Counted from the stretch's first letter, positions 9,107 to 17,602 are shown. The stretch is DNA of 64,000 nt from Bacteroidales bacterium (GCA_028282785.1 JANQHE010000012.1:1-64000), one strand, 5' to 3'. The notes: generated from the letters alone by a model not told the origin. Program-made: numbers and translations.

Positions 9107-10063
9107 TTAATCCCCAATATAAACAACAGGGCAATTTACGTACATAACACCTTCTGCTAAGATATTTGCTGCTTGAGCAGTCTGCAAGTCCATTACATTA
9201 TCAAAATCCGCATTATCATATACATGTACCGACCATAAAGGAGAGTAATCCGCATCATCCGGCAAAGTTGCTAACACGTTGTGGGTCTGTAAAGAACCGG
9301 GCTCTGTAACCGATCCGGATGGAGGACCGCTATCGGGATTCATATCATCAGGATTTATATTAAAAGTTACGTAAATAGGCGAGATAGGGTTTAAGTTTGA
9401 TGGTGTTGTTTCTAAATCTGCTTCCATAAAAGTAAAATAATAAACTATTTCATCTTTATACCAGCCTCGATCTATTTCATTGGTTTCATTTCCTAAACGC
9501 AGATTTGCCGTACTTCCTTGTGGAACAACAGGGCAATTTACAAGAGTTTTAGTAATTTCAATTTCATAACCTTTATCGATTATATCTTCAACACTTGTAA
9601 TTGTATTTGCTATGTAATTATCCGGAACAATTACCTTATAGATTATCCAAAAATCATTATAACCAACATCGCCCGGAATAACATTTATTACACTTAACTG
9701 GTCAGCAATTGGATCCATACTACCATCCTTATAAAACATATAAATCGGAGCAGGAGCAAGAGGTTGAACATCAAAGTTATAATATTTAACAATTTCTCCA
9801 TTTGGTCCAAAACCCTGGGTAATAAAATCTCCCTGGTCAAAATTAATTGGTTCATTAGCACCGGGTAAAACCGAATTTTCACTTCGTTTCATAAGTACTG
9901 CAGCATCATCGCTAAAACGATCAACACTTACAATAGGAGCTGTATCCGGATCTTTTGGTTGGTCATCCGAATTATCTTCATCACAATAAGTAAATATAAC
10001 TATACTTGCTAAACCAAGAATTAACCATTTTAACCTAGTAATCAACAGTGTTCTCATAATCAA
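9107..10063 (-). CDS. Lipoprotein of unknown function
   Basis: This is a 318-residue protein with a lipoprotein signal: a hydrophobic stretch ends in IFTYC, followed by an acidic linker (DEDNSDDQPKDPDTAP). The mature part is rich in Asp, Pro, Tyr and beta-forming stretches (for example YKVIVPDNYIANTIT and VYVTFNINPDD) and has no catalytic motif I recognise. Two short similar phrases, LVNCPVVPQGSTA and YVNCPVVYIGD, recur about 150 residues apart and hint at an internal duplication. It is transcribed alone, converging on the AlkD-like gene with only three bases between the stop codons. I cannot assign a function. Confidence 0.7.
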   Translation of the reverse strand: MIMRTLLITRLKWLILGLASIVIFTYCDEDNSDDQPKDPDTAPIVSVDRFSDDAAVLMKRSENSVLPGANEPINFDQGDFITQGFGPNGEIVKYYNFDVQPLAPAPIYMFYKDGSMDPIADQLSVINVIPGDVGYNDFWIIYKVIVPDNYIANTITSVEDIIDKGYEIEITKTLVNCPVVPQGSTANLRLGNETNEIDRGWYKDEIVYYFTFMEADLETTPSNLNPISPIYVTFNINPDDMNPDSGPPSGSVTEPGSLQTHNVLATLPDDADYSPLWSVHVYDNADFDNVMDLQTAQAANILAEGVMYVNCPVVYIGD

Positions 10064-10341
10064 TCGATTTTAAGATTTAAGTTTTATGGTAAACAAATTA
10101 ATAACGTTATATGTTCACGTAACTTTATACAAAATATTTAACATTTTTCCAATAGCGCATGTCCATTTTATATAAATCACTTAAATTAATACTTAATTCA
10201 ATCATCATATAATTATAAATCGTAAGTAACATTTAAATTAAGTTATTGATTCATAATTAAAGTCTTGCTATTTGAAAAGATTATTAATATGTTTAGGTTT
10301 TTAAAATATTATACCTTAATAACTTAAAAACTACAATAACT

Positions 10342-11808
10342 ATGAATTCAAAGGGAATAAACCACTACATCGAGGCTGGTAAAAGAGCAACCGACTGGCA
10401 TAATGAATATAAAAAGAAAACAAAAAATTGTAAATTCGATACGATTGCAGTTCATGGTGTTTATTCAATGCAAGAGGCCTTGGATTTTAATCAGGGATCA
10501 ACCATCGAGCCAATGTATATGTCTTCATCTCAAGGTTTTAGAGATTCAGATGAAATGGAAGCTGCTTTAAGTTATCAAATTCCAACATGGTGCTATTCAA
10601 GAATTGGTAATCCAAGCGTGTATTATTTAGAAGGAGTGTTAGCACTTTTAGAAACATACGGAACCGATATTGAAGCATCCTGTTGTGCTACATCATCCGG
10701 TATGTCTGCAATTTTTAGTGCATGCGAACCATTTTTGGTAGTAGATAAAAATGATCCGGGCAAACCTATAAATTTTGTTGCAGGTTGTCAGGTTTATGGA
10801 GGAACCTTTCAACAGTTTGCGGTTAGAAAAGAAGAGGAAAGAAATATTGAATGGAGAAAAGTAATTAATTCAAATAATATTGAAGAGTGGGAATCTTTAA
10901 TTGATGAAAATACTCGATTTTTATATGGTGAAATGCCTAGTAATCCGGGGCAGGCATTTTTTGATTTGGAAAAAGTTGCTCAGTTAGCTCATAAATACGG
11001 TATTCCACTAATTATTGATTCAACGGTTGCCACACCTGCTTTAATGCGCCCAATAGCTCATGGTGCTGATATTGTTGTACAATCTGTTACAAAAACTTTA
11101 ACATCAAGTGGTTTTGGGATCTCAGGGGCTGTTATTGCACGAAAAAACCTTACTTCAAACATTGACAATCCGGAAATGAAAGCAGATTTTGGAATGTATA
11201 TTAAAGCATTGCCAAACAGAGATAATGGGCCAAATATTTCACCAATAAATGCAATTTTAACTCTAAATGATATAAGAACTTTACGCTCAAAAATTGATTT
11301 AATGAGTAGGAGCACAATGAAAGTCGCTAAATTCCTTGAAAGCCATCCACATATTGAACAAGTAGATTATTTGGGACTTGCATCTCATCCTTTGCATGAT
11401 TTGGCTAAAAAGTATTTAGTACTTGTTGACTCTGAACATGATGAATTATATAACGAAAAAGTAAATAGATTCGGGCATTTAATGTCTTTTAGAGTAAAAG
11501 GTGGTGCTCAGTCTGCACGCGATGTTTTTGATGGCTTACAGCGAATTTGGAGAGCAACGGACCTGGGCAGAATAAAATCTGTAGCAACTATTCCTGCTAT
11601 ATCGACTCATCAACAACAAGGAGAAGAAGGGCGTAAAATTGCAGATATTCCACCAAACTTAATTAGATTAAACGTGGGAGCCGAGCATCCTGATGATATT
11701 ATTGCCGATTTAGAACAAGCATTAGCTGTATTAGATGGTAAAAAAGTTGCCAACACTGCACCTGAATATTCGGCAGGAGGTGCATCTTCAGCTAGGTTAC
11801 GAAGATAA
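10342..11808 (+). CDS. Cys/Met-metabolism PLP-dependent transferase (cystathionine gamma-synthase-like)
   Basis: This is a 488-residue fold-type I PLP enzyme of the Cys/Met metabolism family. The Schiff-base lysine is Lys251 in VVQSVTKTLTSSGFG. Upstream are the substrate/PLP motifs YSRIGNPSV, CCATSSGMSAIFS and the PLP-ring aspartate in PLIIDSTVATP. Family members condense O-acyl-homoserine with cysteine or sulfide, or cleave such products (cystathionine synthase, sulfhydrylase, gamma-lyase). The sequence alone does not separate these. At 488 residues it is longer than the usual 380-430, with an extended N-terminus (about 30 residues) and a C-terminal Gly/Ala/Ser/Arg tail. Its position before thrC and a homoserine kinase surrogate fits homoserine-derived methionine synthesis. 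Confidence 0.85.
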   Translation: MNSKGINHYIEAGKRATDWHNEYKKKTKNCKFDTIAVHGVYSMQEALDFNQGSTIEPMYMSSSQGFRDSDEMEAALSYQIPTWCYSRIGNPSVYYLEGVLALLETYGTDIEASCCATSSGMSAIFSACEPFLVVDKNDPGKPINFVAGCQVYGGTFQQFAVRKEEERNIEWRKVINSNNIEEWESLIDENTRFLYGEMPSNPGQAFFDLEKVAQLAHKYGIPLIIDSTVATPALMRPIAHGADIVVQSVTKTLTSSGFGISGAVIARKNLTSNIDNPEMKADFGMYIKALPNRDNGPNISPINAILTLNDIRTLRSKIDLMSRSTMKVAKFLESHPHIEQVDYLGLASHPLHDLAKKYLVLVDSEHDELYNEKVNRFGHLMSFRVKGGAQSARDVFDGLQRIWRATDLGRIKSVATIPAISTHQQQGEEGRKIADIPPNLIRLNVGAEHPDDIIADLEQALAVLDGKKVANTAPEYSAGGASSARLRR

Positions 11809-11858
11809 TTTTAAAATCATAACGTAGTAAAGGTTGATCATATTTATGCTTTAAAAGA

Positions 11859-11936
11859 AGTTCGACAGGCTCAATATGACAACCCTTTAAAATTGTCACA
11901 CTGAGCTTGACCGCCAACAGTCAGGCATGTCAAAGT
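11859..11936. repeat. Palindromic intergenic element interrupted by a second palindrome-like insert
   Basis: The left arm (about 11859-11881, TTCGACAGGCTCAATATGAC) pairs with the right arm beginning TGTCACACTGAGCTTG (11894-11909). The right arm should continue TCGAAGT or similar. Instead about 20 bases (11910-11929, ACCGCCAACAGTCAGGCATG) intervene before TCAAAGT resumes. The inserted piece itself looks like a decayed CCTGCC/GGCAGG palindrome. This lies between the PLP enzyme and thrC and could act as a partial terminator or RNA hairpin. Confidence 0.6.
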
Positions 11937-11973
11937 ATTATCAACTATGAAAAAAAGAAAATATGAATAAATT

Positions 11974-13356
11974 ATGGAAGCATTAAAATATTATTCAACA
12001 AATTTAAATGCAGAGGAAGTAACATTTAGTGAAGCTTTGTTAAAGGGGTTAGCTCCTGATAAAGGTTTATTCATGCCAATAGAAATTCCAACCTTTACCA
12101 ATGAAGAGATAAAAAGCTTTACTCAAAAGGAATACTATGAAATTGCATTTGAGGTCATCAAAAAGTTTTTAGTAGGACAAATTAACGATAAGGAACTGTT
12201 AGCTTTGGTTAAAGATGCATATAACTTCGATGTGCCTTTAGAAAAAGGATTTGATAATAAGTATGTTATGCGTCTTGATCAGGGGCCGACAGCATCATTC
12301 AAAGATTTTGCAGCAAGGATGATGGGAAGATTGATGAATTATTACATTAAAAAAGAAAACAGAAAACTATTGATTTTAACTGCTACTTCCGGCGATACGG
12401 GAAGTGCTATTGCAAATGCTTTTTATGGCCTGGATAACATCAAGGTTTTAGTATTATTTCCGGACGGAGAAGTGACTGATCGTCAGCGTAAACAGATGAC
12501 GACACTTGGCAAAAACATTCAAGTTATTTCATTAAAAGGGAAATTTGACGATTGCCAGGCACTGGTTAAAGAAGCTTTTTCTGATCCTGATTTGGATTAT
12601 TTAAATCTATCATCGGCTAATTCTATCAATATAGGAAGATTAATACCGCAAATAGTTTACTATTTCTATTCTTTCTCAAGATTACGAAAACCTGCCCGTC
12701 CGGCAGGCGGAGGAGATGAATCCGACGATGTTGTATTCTCTGTTCCTTCAGGTAATTTTGGTGATATGATGGGAGGTGTATTGGCAAAAAAAATGGGATT
12801 GCCAATTAAGAAGTTCGTTATATCCGTAAATGAAAATGATGAATTTCCTGTTTTCCTAAAAACCGGCAAATACAACAAAATAGAACCTTCAAAGAACTGT
12901 TTGTCAAGCGCAATGAATGTGGGACATCCAAGTAATTTGGCTCGTTTAGTTGCTCTGTATGGTGGAGTTATGAATGAAAAGGGTGAGATATCAAAGGAAC
13001 CTGATATGGACTTGATGCGTGAAGAAATCTATTCGATAAGTGTTACCGACCAGGTTACCAAAGAAACGATCAAAGAAGCGTATGAAGAACATAACTTGCT
13101 TTTAGAACCTCATGGCTCTGTTGGTTGGAAAGGTTTAATGGAATTTTGCAAAGAATATAATATTGGTAAAGATCAATTATGTATTTCATTAGAAACAGCT
13201 CATCCTGCAAAATTTCCGGATGAAATCATAGAGATCCTGAAGTTTGACCCCAAACTACCTGCAAGCCTTGAAGGATTGGAAAATAAGGAAGAATTCTTTG
13301 ATAATTTAGATAATGATTATTCAAAATTTAAAAATTATTTAAAAAATAATTATTGA
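11974..13356 (+). CDS. thrC: Threonine synthase
   Basis: This is a 460-residue PLP enzyme that converts O-phosphohomoserine to threonine. The N-terminal YYSTN and GLAPDKGLFMP motifs, the PLP-lysine motif LDQGPTASFKDFAARMMG, the phosphate-binding TATSGDTGSAIANAF and the VVFSVPSGNFGDMMGG motif are all present, and the length is normal. One oddity is at residues about 238-251 (RKPARPAGGGDESD). They interrupt the usual short loop before VVFSVPSGNFG and are encoded by a perfect 6-bp palindrome CCTGCC-cgtcc-GGCAGG (12691-12707), a repeat type seen elsewhere in the window between genes. The frame stays open, so the insertion is probably tolerated on the surface. Neighbours are the Cys/Met PLP enzyme upstream and a four-helix-bundle gene and apgM-like gene downstream. 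Confidence 0.96.
   Translation: MEALKYYSTNLNAEEVTFSEALLKGLAPDKGLFMPIEIPTFTNEEIKSFTQKEYYEIAFEVIKKFLVGQINDKELLALVKDAYNFDVPLEKGFDNKYVMRLDQGPTASFKDFAARMMGRLMNYYIKKENRKLLILTATSGDTGSAIANAFYGLDNIKVLVLFPDGEVTDRQRKQMTTLGKNIQVISLKGKFDDCQALVKEAFSDPDLDYLNLSSANSINIGRLIPQIVYYFYSFSRLRKPARPAGGGDESDDVVFSVPSGNFGDMMGGVLAKKMGLPIKKFVISVNENDEFPVFLKTGKYNKIEPSKNCLSSAMNVGHPSNLARLVALYGGVMNEKGEISKEPDMDLMREEIYSISVTDQVTKETIKEAYEEHNLLLEPHGSVGWKGLMEFCKEYNIGKDQLCISLETAHPAKFPDEIIEILKFDPKLPASLEGLENKEEFFDNLDNDYSKFKNYLKNNY
12691..12707. repeat. CCTGCC/GGCAGG palindrome inside thrC
   Basis: A 6-bp perfect stem with loop CGTCC lies within the thrC reading frame and encodes PARPAG. The same stem with other loops occurs at 54623-54638 (intergenic), and a shorter form occurs at 28-42. 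It appears to be a small dispersed palindrome that has entered a coding sequence without breaking the frame. Confidence 0.7.
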
Positions 13357-13439
13357 TCTACATTTTAAAATTACAAGTTATTATTAACTAAAAAATTGAA
13401 AACTGAAATTTGAAATTTAAAAATTAATACAGTTAAGCT

Positions 13440-13790
13440 ATGAAGCAATTATTCGAATTAGATGTTTATAATTTATCTGAAAAACTTTCTGATTATATTT
13501 GGTATGATTTTGATAAATGGCCTGCTAAAGCCCAAAACACAATTGGATATCAGGTAATTCGATCTTCAGATAGCATAGCAGCAAATATTGCCGAAGGTTA
13601 TGGAAGATATTCACCAGCGGACAGAAAAAAATTCTATCGTTATTCCAGAGGTTCTTTTGAAGAGACAAAAGCATGGTTAAGAAAACTTAATAGGAGAAAG
13701 ATTGTTTCAAATAATGAATTAAAAAAATATACTGAAATAATTAATGAACTTGGACCAAAACTTAATGCTTTTATAAATAGTACGAAATAA
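13440..13790 (+). CDS. Four-helix-bundle protein of the S23 / 23S rRNA intervening-sequence family
   Basis: This is a 116-residue all-helical protein. The family signature is clear: FELDVYNLSEKLSDYIW, then YQVIRSSDSIAANIAEGYGR, then KKFYRYSRGSFEETKAWLRK. Members are encoded inside intervening sequences of 23S rRNA in some bacteria, but many are free-standing and of unknown function, and related bundles serve as accessory proteins of diversity-generating retroelements. Here it sits alone between thrC and the apgM-like gene, with A/T-rich inverted stretches on either side (about 13391-13420 and 13790-13812, both built from TTGAAAAnTGAAA words). That arrangement is compatible with a small mobile insertion into the amino-acid operon. 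Confidence 0.88.
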   Translation: MKQLFELDVYNLSEKLSDYIWYDFDKWPAKAQNTIGYQVIRSSDSIAANIAEGYGRYSPADRKKFYRYSRGSFEETKAWLRKLNRRKIVSNNELKKYTEIINELGPKLNAFINSTK

Positions 13791-13822
13791 ATCAATTTTC
13801 AATTTTCAAATAACTAAAACAC

Positions 13823-15025
13823 ATGAAATACATTATAATTCTTGGCGATGGAATGGCAGATTACCCTATAAAGGAATTTGGTAATAAAACACCATTAATG
13901 GCTGCAAATACTCCATTTATTGATGAGTTATGTAAGAAAGGCAGATGTGGTAAACTAAAAACAGTACCTGATGACATGCCTCCTGGAAGTGAAATAGCTA
14001 ACATGGCTGTTTTAGGATATGATGTAAAAAAAGTATATCAGGGCCGTGGAGTTTTGGAAGCAGCTAGTATGGGGATCGATCTGGACGATAGTGATATGGC
14101 GATGCGTTGTAATATTATATGTATTGAAAATGAAAAAATTAAGAATCATTCAGCTGGTCATATTAGCAATGAAGAAGCGCATGAGCTTATTAAAACTTTA
14201 CAAAAAGAACTGGAAACAGATGAAATAAAATTCTATCCCGGAGTAAGTTATCGCCATTTGCTGGTAATTAAAAACGGAAAAACAAATATTGACTCTACTC
14301 CACCTCATGACGTGCCGGGAACTCCTTTTAAAGATGTTTTAATAAAAACTAAAAGCAAAGACAATTCCACTGCTGAGCTATTGAATGATCTTATTTTAAA
14401 GTCGCAGGAAATACTAAAAAATCATCCTGTAAATAAAAAAAGAGTTTCGGAAGGTAAAGACCCCGGAAATTCTATTTGGCCATGGTCTCCAGGAAACAGG
14501 CCTGAAATGAATACTCTGCAAGAATCTTATGGTATTTCCGGCGCCATGATCTCCGCTGTAGATTTACTTTACGGAATTGGTAAATATGCCGGAATGAAAG
14601 CAATTAAAGTTCCGGGATCCACAGGTTTGTATAATACTAATTATGAAGGAAAAGCAAAAGCTGCTGTTGATGCTTTAAAAGATGTTGACCTGGTTTATTT
14701 GCACATTGAAGCAAGTGACGAAGCTGGTCATGAAGGCGATCATGAATTAAAAAAGAAGACCATTGAATATCTTGATCAAAGAGTTGTAAAATATATTATG
14801 GAAGAAACTCAAAAAATGAATGAAGATGTGGCAATAGCATTAATTCCGGATCACCCAACACCATGCGAATTAAAAACGCATACACATGACCCGGTTCCTT
14901 TCATCATTTATCATCCCGACGAAAAACCTGATAAAGTACTTACCTATGATGAAGAAGCTACTAAAAAAGGTTTCTATGGTTTATTAAAAGGAGATGAATT
15001 TATCAAGGCTCTTTTAAAAAAGTAA
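13823..15025 (+). CDS. apgM: Cofactor-independent phosphoglycerate-mutase-like protein, probable homoserine kinase surrogate
   Basis: This is a 400-residue alkaline-phosphatase-superfamily protein of the archaeal-type phosphoglycerate mutase group (COG3635). Metal and catalytic residues are visible: Asp9 in IILGDGMADYP, Ser56 in MPPGSEIANMAVLGYD, HIEASDEAGHEGD near the middle, and LIPDHPTPCELKTHTHDPVPF near the end. In Bacteroidota this gene is commonly linked to thrA and thrC and has been proposed to replace ThrB, phosphorylating homoserine. The linkage to thrC here supports that reading over a glycolytic one. No classical thrB of the GHMP kinase family is in the window. The substrate is an inference from family context. 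Confidence 0.85.
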   Translation: MKYIIILGDGMADYPIKEFGNKTPLMAANTPFIDELCKKGRCGKLKTVPDDMPPGSEIANMAVLGYDVKKVYQGRGVLEAASMGIDLDDSDMAMRCNIICIENEKIKNHSAGHISNEEAHELIKTLQKELETDEIKFYPGVSYRHLLVIKNGKTNIDSTPPHDVPGTPFKDVLIKTKSKDNSTAELLNDLILKSQEILKNHPVNKKRVSEGKDPGNSIWPWSPGNRPEMNTLQESYGISGAMISAVDLLYGIGKYAGMKAIKVPGSTGLYNTNYEGKAKAAVDALKDVDLVYLHIEASDEAGHEGDHELKKKTIEYLDQRVVKYIMEETQKMNEDVAIALIPDHPTPCELKTHTHDPVPFIIYHPDEKPDKVLTYDEEATKKGFYGLLKGDEFIKALLKK

Positions 15026-15060
15026 TTAATTTACAGATAGTTGATTTAGTTGATATAAAT

Positions 15061-15092
15061 AGAATTCGCCCCAATAAATTGAGGCGAATTCT
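15061..15092. terminator. Bidirectional hairpin between apgM-like gene and small basic-protein gene
   Basis: A perfect 10-bp stem, AGAATTCGCC / GGCGAATTCT, has a 12-base loop and separates two converging genes. No long T-run follows on either strand, so termination strength is uncertain. Confidence 0.6.
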
Positions 15093-15094
15093 AC

Positions 15095-15241
15095 TTAGGT
15101 TGAAGCACTCACCTTATGGCGCGGTTTTCTCGCTTTTTTCGCTTCTTCGCGTCTGGCTTTTTTTTCAGCTCTTTTTTCCTTTAGCTTTTTTAAAGGTGAC
15201 TTTTTCTTTTTTCCGTCCTGAATAGTCTTTTCGTGTGACAT
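15095..15241 (-). CDS. Small Lys/Arg-rich basic protein
   Basis: This 48-residue open frame reads on the minus strand from ATG at 15241 to TAA at 15095. After MSHEKTIQDG the sequence is dominated by Lys, Arg, Glu and Ala (KKKKSPLKKLKEKRAEKKAR, then REEAKKARKPRHK) and would form a charged helix. Small highly basic proteins of this kind are common in Bacteroidota and probably bind nucleic acid, but no function is established. It is supported by its strong composition, the hairpin placed exactly after its stop, and a leader with no competing gene. It is short, so some doubt remains. Confidence 0.6.
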   Translation of the reverse strand: MSHEKTIQDGKKKKSPLKKLKEKRAEKKARREEAKKARKPRHKVSAST

Positions 15242-15399
15242 AAACTAATCTTTTTGGTAATAACCCGAATGTTTTTCCGGAGAAAAACCTGTTCTATAAA
15301 GTTATGAAATTGAACCCACCTTTGTCAAGTTTTTTAAACCCAAAAAGATGAACACTCAAATAAAAAAACTGTTTGTATATTTATAAAAAATATAAATAA

Positions 15400-17190
15400 A
15401 TGCGTAATTCACAATCTTATAAAATACCTCGGAAAAAAATTAACAAAGAAGGCTTAAGCAATGCATTTAAACTATATAAATACATTAAACCTTACAAAGT
15501 TGAATATATAACAGGAATGTTTTTCTTATTAGGCTCTAGCTTAGCCAGCCTGGTATTTCCAAAGCTTTTAGGTGAACTTGTAAATTCAGGAAATGAAGGT
15601 CGGCTTTACGAAGATTTAAACTACATTGGTTTATTACTTATTATAACATTGGTTTTACAATCAACCTTTTCATATTTCAGAACAGTTCTATTTGTAAATG
15701 TTACAGAAAAATCACTGGCATCTTTAAGACAACATACCTATAATCATCTGATAAAACTTCCATTAAGGTTCTTTGAAAAACGAAGAGTTGGTGAGCTGAA
15801 TAGCCGTATTTCATCCGACATTTCTTTGTTACAGGAAACAATGACAACTACTCTGGCCGAATTTATTAGACAAATTATTATTATTATCGGTGGAATTAGT
15901 TTATTGGTTATTACATCTGTTAAGCTAACACTATTTATGTTGGCTATTTTACCTGCAATATCTTTGCTCTCTGTTGTATTCGGACGTTTTATACGTCGTT
16001 TTTCCAAGCAAGTACAAAATGAGATAGCAGATTCCAACACCATAGTAGAAGAGACATTGCAGGGGATACAAAGTGTAAAAACGTTCACCAATGAGTTTTT
16101 TGAAATTAGCCGTTACAAAAAACGTACTGAAGAAATTGCTAAAATAGGTATGAAAAGCGGGCGTTACAATGGAGCATTTTCAGCTTTTATTATTTTAGGA
16201 TTATTTGGAGCCATGGTAGCTGTTATTTGGAAAGGTGCGATCTTTCTTTCCGAAGGAACAATAGATGCAGGTGAACTTTTTTCTTTTGTTATCTATTCTG
16301 GTTTTATAGGCGGAACAATTGGAGGGTTAGCTAGTGTTTATACCCGTATTCAACGTTTTATAGGAGCAACTGAAGATTTATTTGAGATATTTGAGGAAGA
16401 GGAAGAAAACATATCACAAATTGATTGTAAAATTGATCCAGGGGATGAAATTAAAGGGAACATCGAATTTAGAAATTTAATATTCGCTTATCCGTCAAGG
16501 CCGGATGAAGAAGTTTTAAAAAACATTAACTTACAAATTAAAGAAAATCAACTTGTTGCACTGGTTGGGCCAAGTGGCTCAGGTAAATCAACGATCGCTT
16601 CGTTATTGCTACAATTGTATAAATCCGAAGATGGCCAGATTCTATTTGATGGCCGTAAAATCTCTGAATTTCAATTATCATCCTTAAGATATCAGATATC
16701 ACTTGTTCCTCAGGATATTTTTCTTTTTGGAGGAACAATTCATGAAAACATAGCTTATGGTAAATCAAATGCAACGGATGAAGAAATTTTAGAAGCTGCT
16801 ACTCAAGCCAATGCCATGGAGTTTATTGACCGGTTTCCTGATAAATTAGATACGGTTGTAGGAGAGAGGGGCACTCAACTTTCCGGAGGACAACGGCAAC
16901 GTATCGCAATTGCCAGAGCAGTACTTAAAAATCCAAAAATATTGATTCTTGATGAAGCTACATCTTCTTTGGATTCGGAATCGGAACGACTGGTTCAGGA
17001 CGCTTTGGAAAAACTTATGAAAGGAAGAACCTCCGTTGTTATTGCTCATCGTTTATCAACCATACGAAAAGCTGATCAAATCTTTGTAGTGGAAAAAGGA
17101 GAATTGATCGAGCAAGGTACTCACGAAGAATTGATGCGGAAAAAAGAAGGTATTTACAGAAACTTGAGTGAACTGCAGTATACTGGTTAA
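15400..17190 (+). CDS. ABC exporter, fused membrane and ATPase domains (MsbA/BmrA type)
   Basis: This is a 596-residue half-transporter that works as a dimer. Six membrane helices lie in about residues 30-320. The nucleotide-binding domain (about 350-590) has Walker A GPSGSGKST (about 390-397), Q-loop VPQDIF, signature LSGGQRQRIAIARA, Walker B ILILDEATSSLD and the H-loop IAHRLSTI. Family members export lipids, peptides or drugs, and the substrate cannot be named here. It stands alone on the plus strand, 79 bases before the ArsR-type regulator gene. The regulator has its own promoter, so a functional link to metal export is possible but unproven. Confidence 0.93.
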   Translation: MRNSQSYKIPRKKINKEGLSNAFKLYKYIKPYKVEYITGMFFLLGSSLASLVFPKLLGELVNSGNEGRLYEDLNYIGLLLIITLVLQSTFSYFRTVLFVNVTEKSLASLRQHTYNHLIKLPLRFFEKRRVGELNSRISSDISLLQETMTTTLAEFIRQIIIIIGGISLLVITSVKLTLFMLAILPAISLLSVVFGRFIRRFSKQVQNEIADSNTIVEETLQGIQSVKTFTNEFFEISRYKKRTEEIAKIGMKSGRYNGAFSAFIILGLFGAMVAVIWKGAIFLSEGTIDAGELFSFVIYSGFIGGTIGGLASVYTRIQRFIGATEDLFEIFEEEEENISQIDCKIDPGDEIKGNIEFRNLIFAYPSRPDEEVLKNINLQIKENQLVALVGPSGSGKSTIASLLLQLYKSEDGQILFDGRKISEFQLSSLRYQISLVPQDIFLFGGTIHENIAYGKSNATDEEILEAATQANAMEFIDRFPDKLDTVVGERGTQLSGGQRQRIAIARAVLKNPKILILDEATSSLDSESERLVQDALEKLMKGRTSVVIAHRLSTIRKADQIFVVEKGELIEQGTHEELMRKKEGIYRNLSELQYTG

Positions 17191-17206
17191 TTTTTTTGAA
17201 AAAGTA

Positions 17207-17257
17207 TTTGAATTTTAAATTTAAAGTAAATATATTTGTTCGATAGTTTTCGAACAA
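17207..17257 (+). promoter_or_regulatory. Promoter of arsR-type gene with overlapping palindromic operator
   Basis: The -33 box TTTG (17207-17210), 20 bases, and the -7 box TATATTTG (17231-17238) fit the Bacteroidota consensus. A perfect inverted repeat, TTGTTCGA-tagttt-TCGAACAA (17236-17257), overlaps the end of the -7 box, where a bound repressor would block transcription. The arrangement implies autorepression by the ArsR-type protein starting at 17270. Confidence 0.8.
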
Positions 17258-17269
17258 TATAAAAAAGCT

Positions 17270-17566
17270 ATGAATACTGAACAAATGGCTAAGATTTTTA
17301 AAGCCTTATCAAACGAGCAAAGATTAAAATTGTTTAAAATGATCTATTTCTGGAGCAAAACCGTTTCGGAAGATGATGGTTGTTGCAGCGATGTAGATAA
17401 AACATTTACGAAGGCCTGTGAGTGTTTTGACTTATCCAGATCGACAATATCTCATCATTTTAAAGAACTTCAAAACGCCGGCTTAATAACATGTACAAGA
17501 AGTGGGCAATTTTTTTCATGCCGTGTAAATAAAGATGCTTTAAATGCTATAAAAGAATTCTTCTAG
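17270..17566 (+). CDS. ArsR/SmtB-family metal-responsive repressor
   Basis: This is a 98-residue winged-helix protein. The N-terminal MAKIFKALSNEQRLKLFKMI and the recognition helix region LSRSTISHHFKELQNAGLI are typical of ArsR/SmtB regulators. Four cysteines are available for sensing: Cys38-Cys39 in an inserted loop (DDGCCSD) and Cys50 and Cys52 in ACECFDLS. The latter occupies the place of the CVCDL metal(loid) motif of ArsR and CadC. A thiophilic metal or metalloid such as As(III), Cd, Pb or Cu(I) would therefore be the likely inducer. A palindromic operator overlaps its own promoter, and a near-identical one precedes the downstream Cys-rich gene, so both genes form one small regulon. Confidence 0.9.
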   Translation: MNTEQMAKIFKALSNEQRLKLFKMIYFWSKTVSEDDGCCSDVDKTFTKACECFDLSRSTISHHFKELQNAGLITCTRSGQFFSCRVNKDALNAIKEFF

Positions 17567-17580
17567 TTTTTTTATTTAGA

Positions 17581-17602
17581 TTGTTCGATAGTTTATAAAC
17601 AA
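17581..17602 (+). promoter_or_regulatory. Second ArsR-type operator before the Cys-rich peptide gene
   Basis: This 22-base site matches the operator at 17236-17257 at 19 positions. The left half TTGTTCGATAGTTT is identical, and the right half has ATA in place of TCG before AACAA. A weak -7-like TAGATTGT overlaps its start, in nearly the same geometry as the first site. It implies independent repression of the downstream gene. Confidence 0.72.

Noticed and set aside
10064-10341. SAM or threonine-related riboswitch before the Cys/Met PLP enzyme
   Set aside because: The leader is uniformly A+T-rich, and I could not find the paired G+C helices such riboswitches need.
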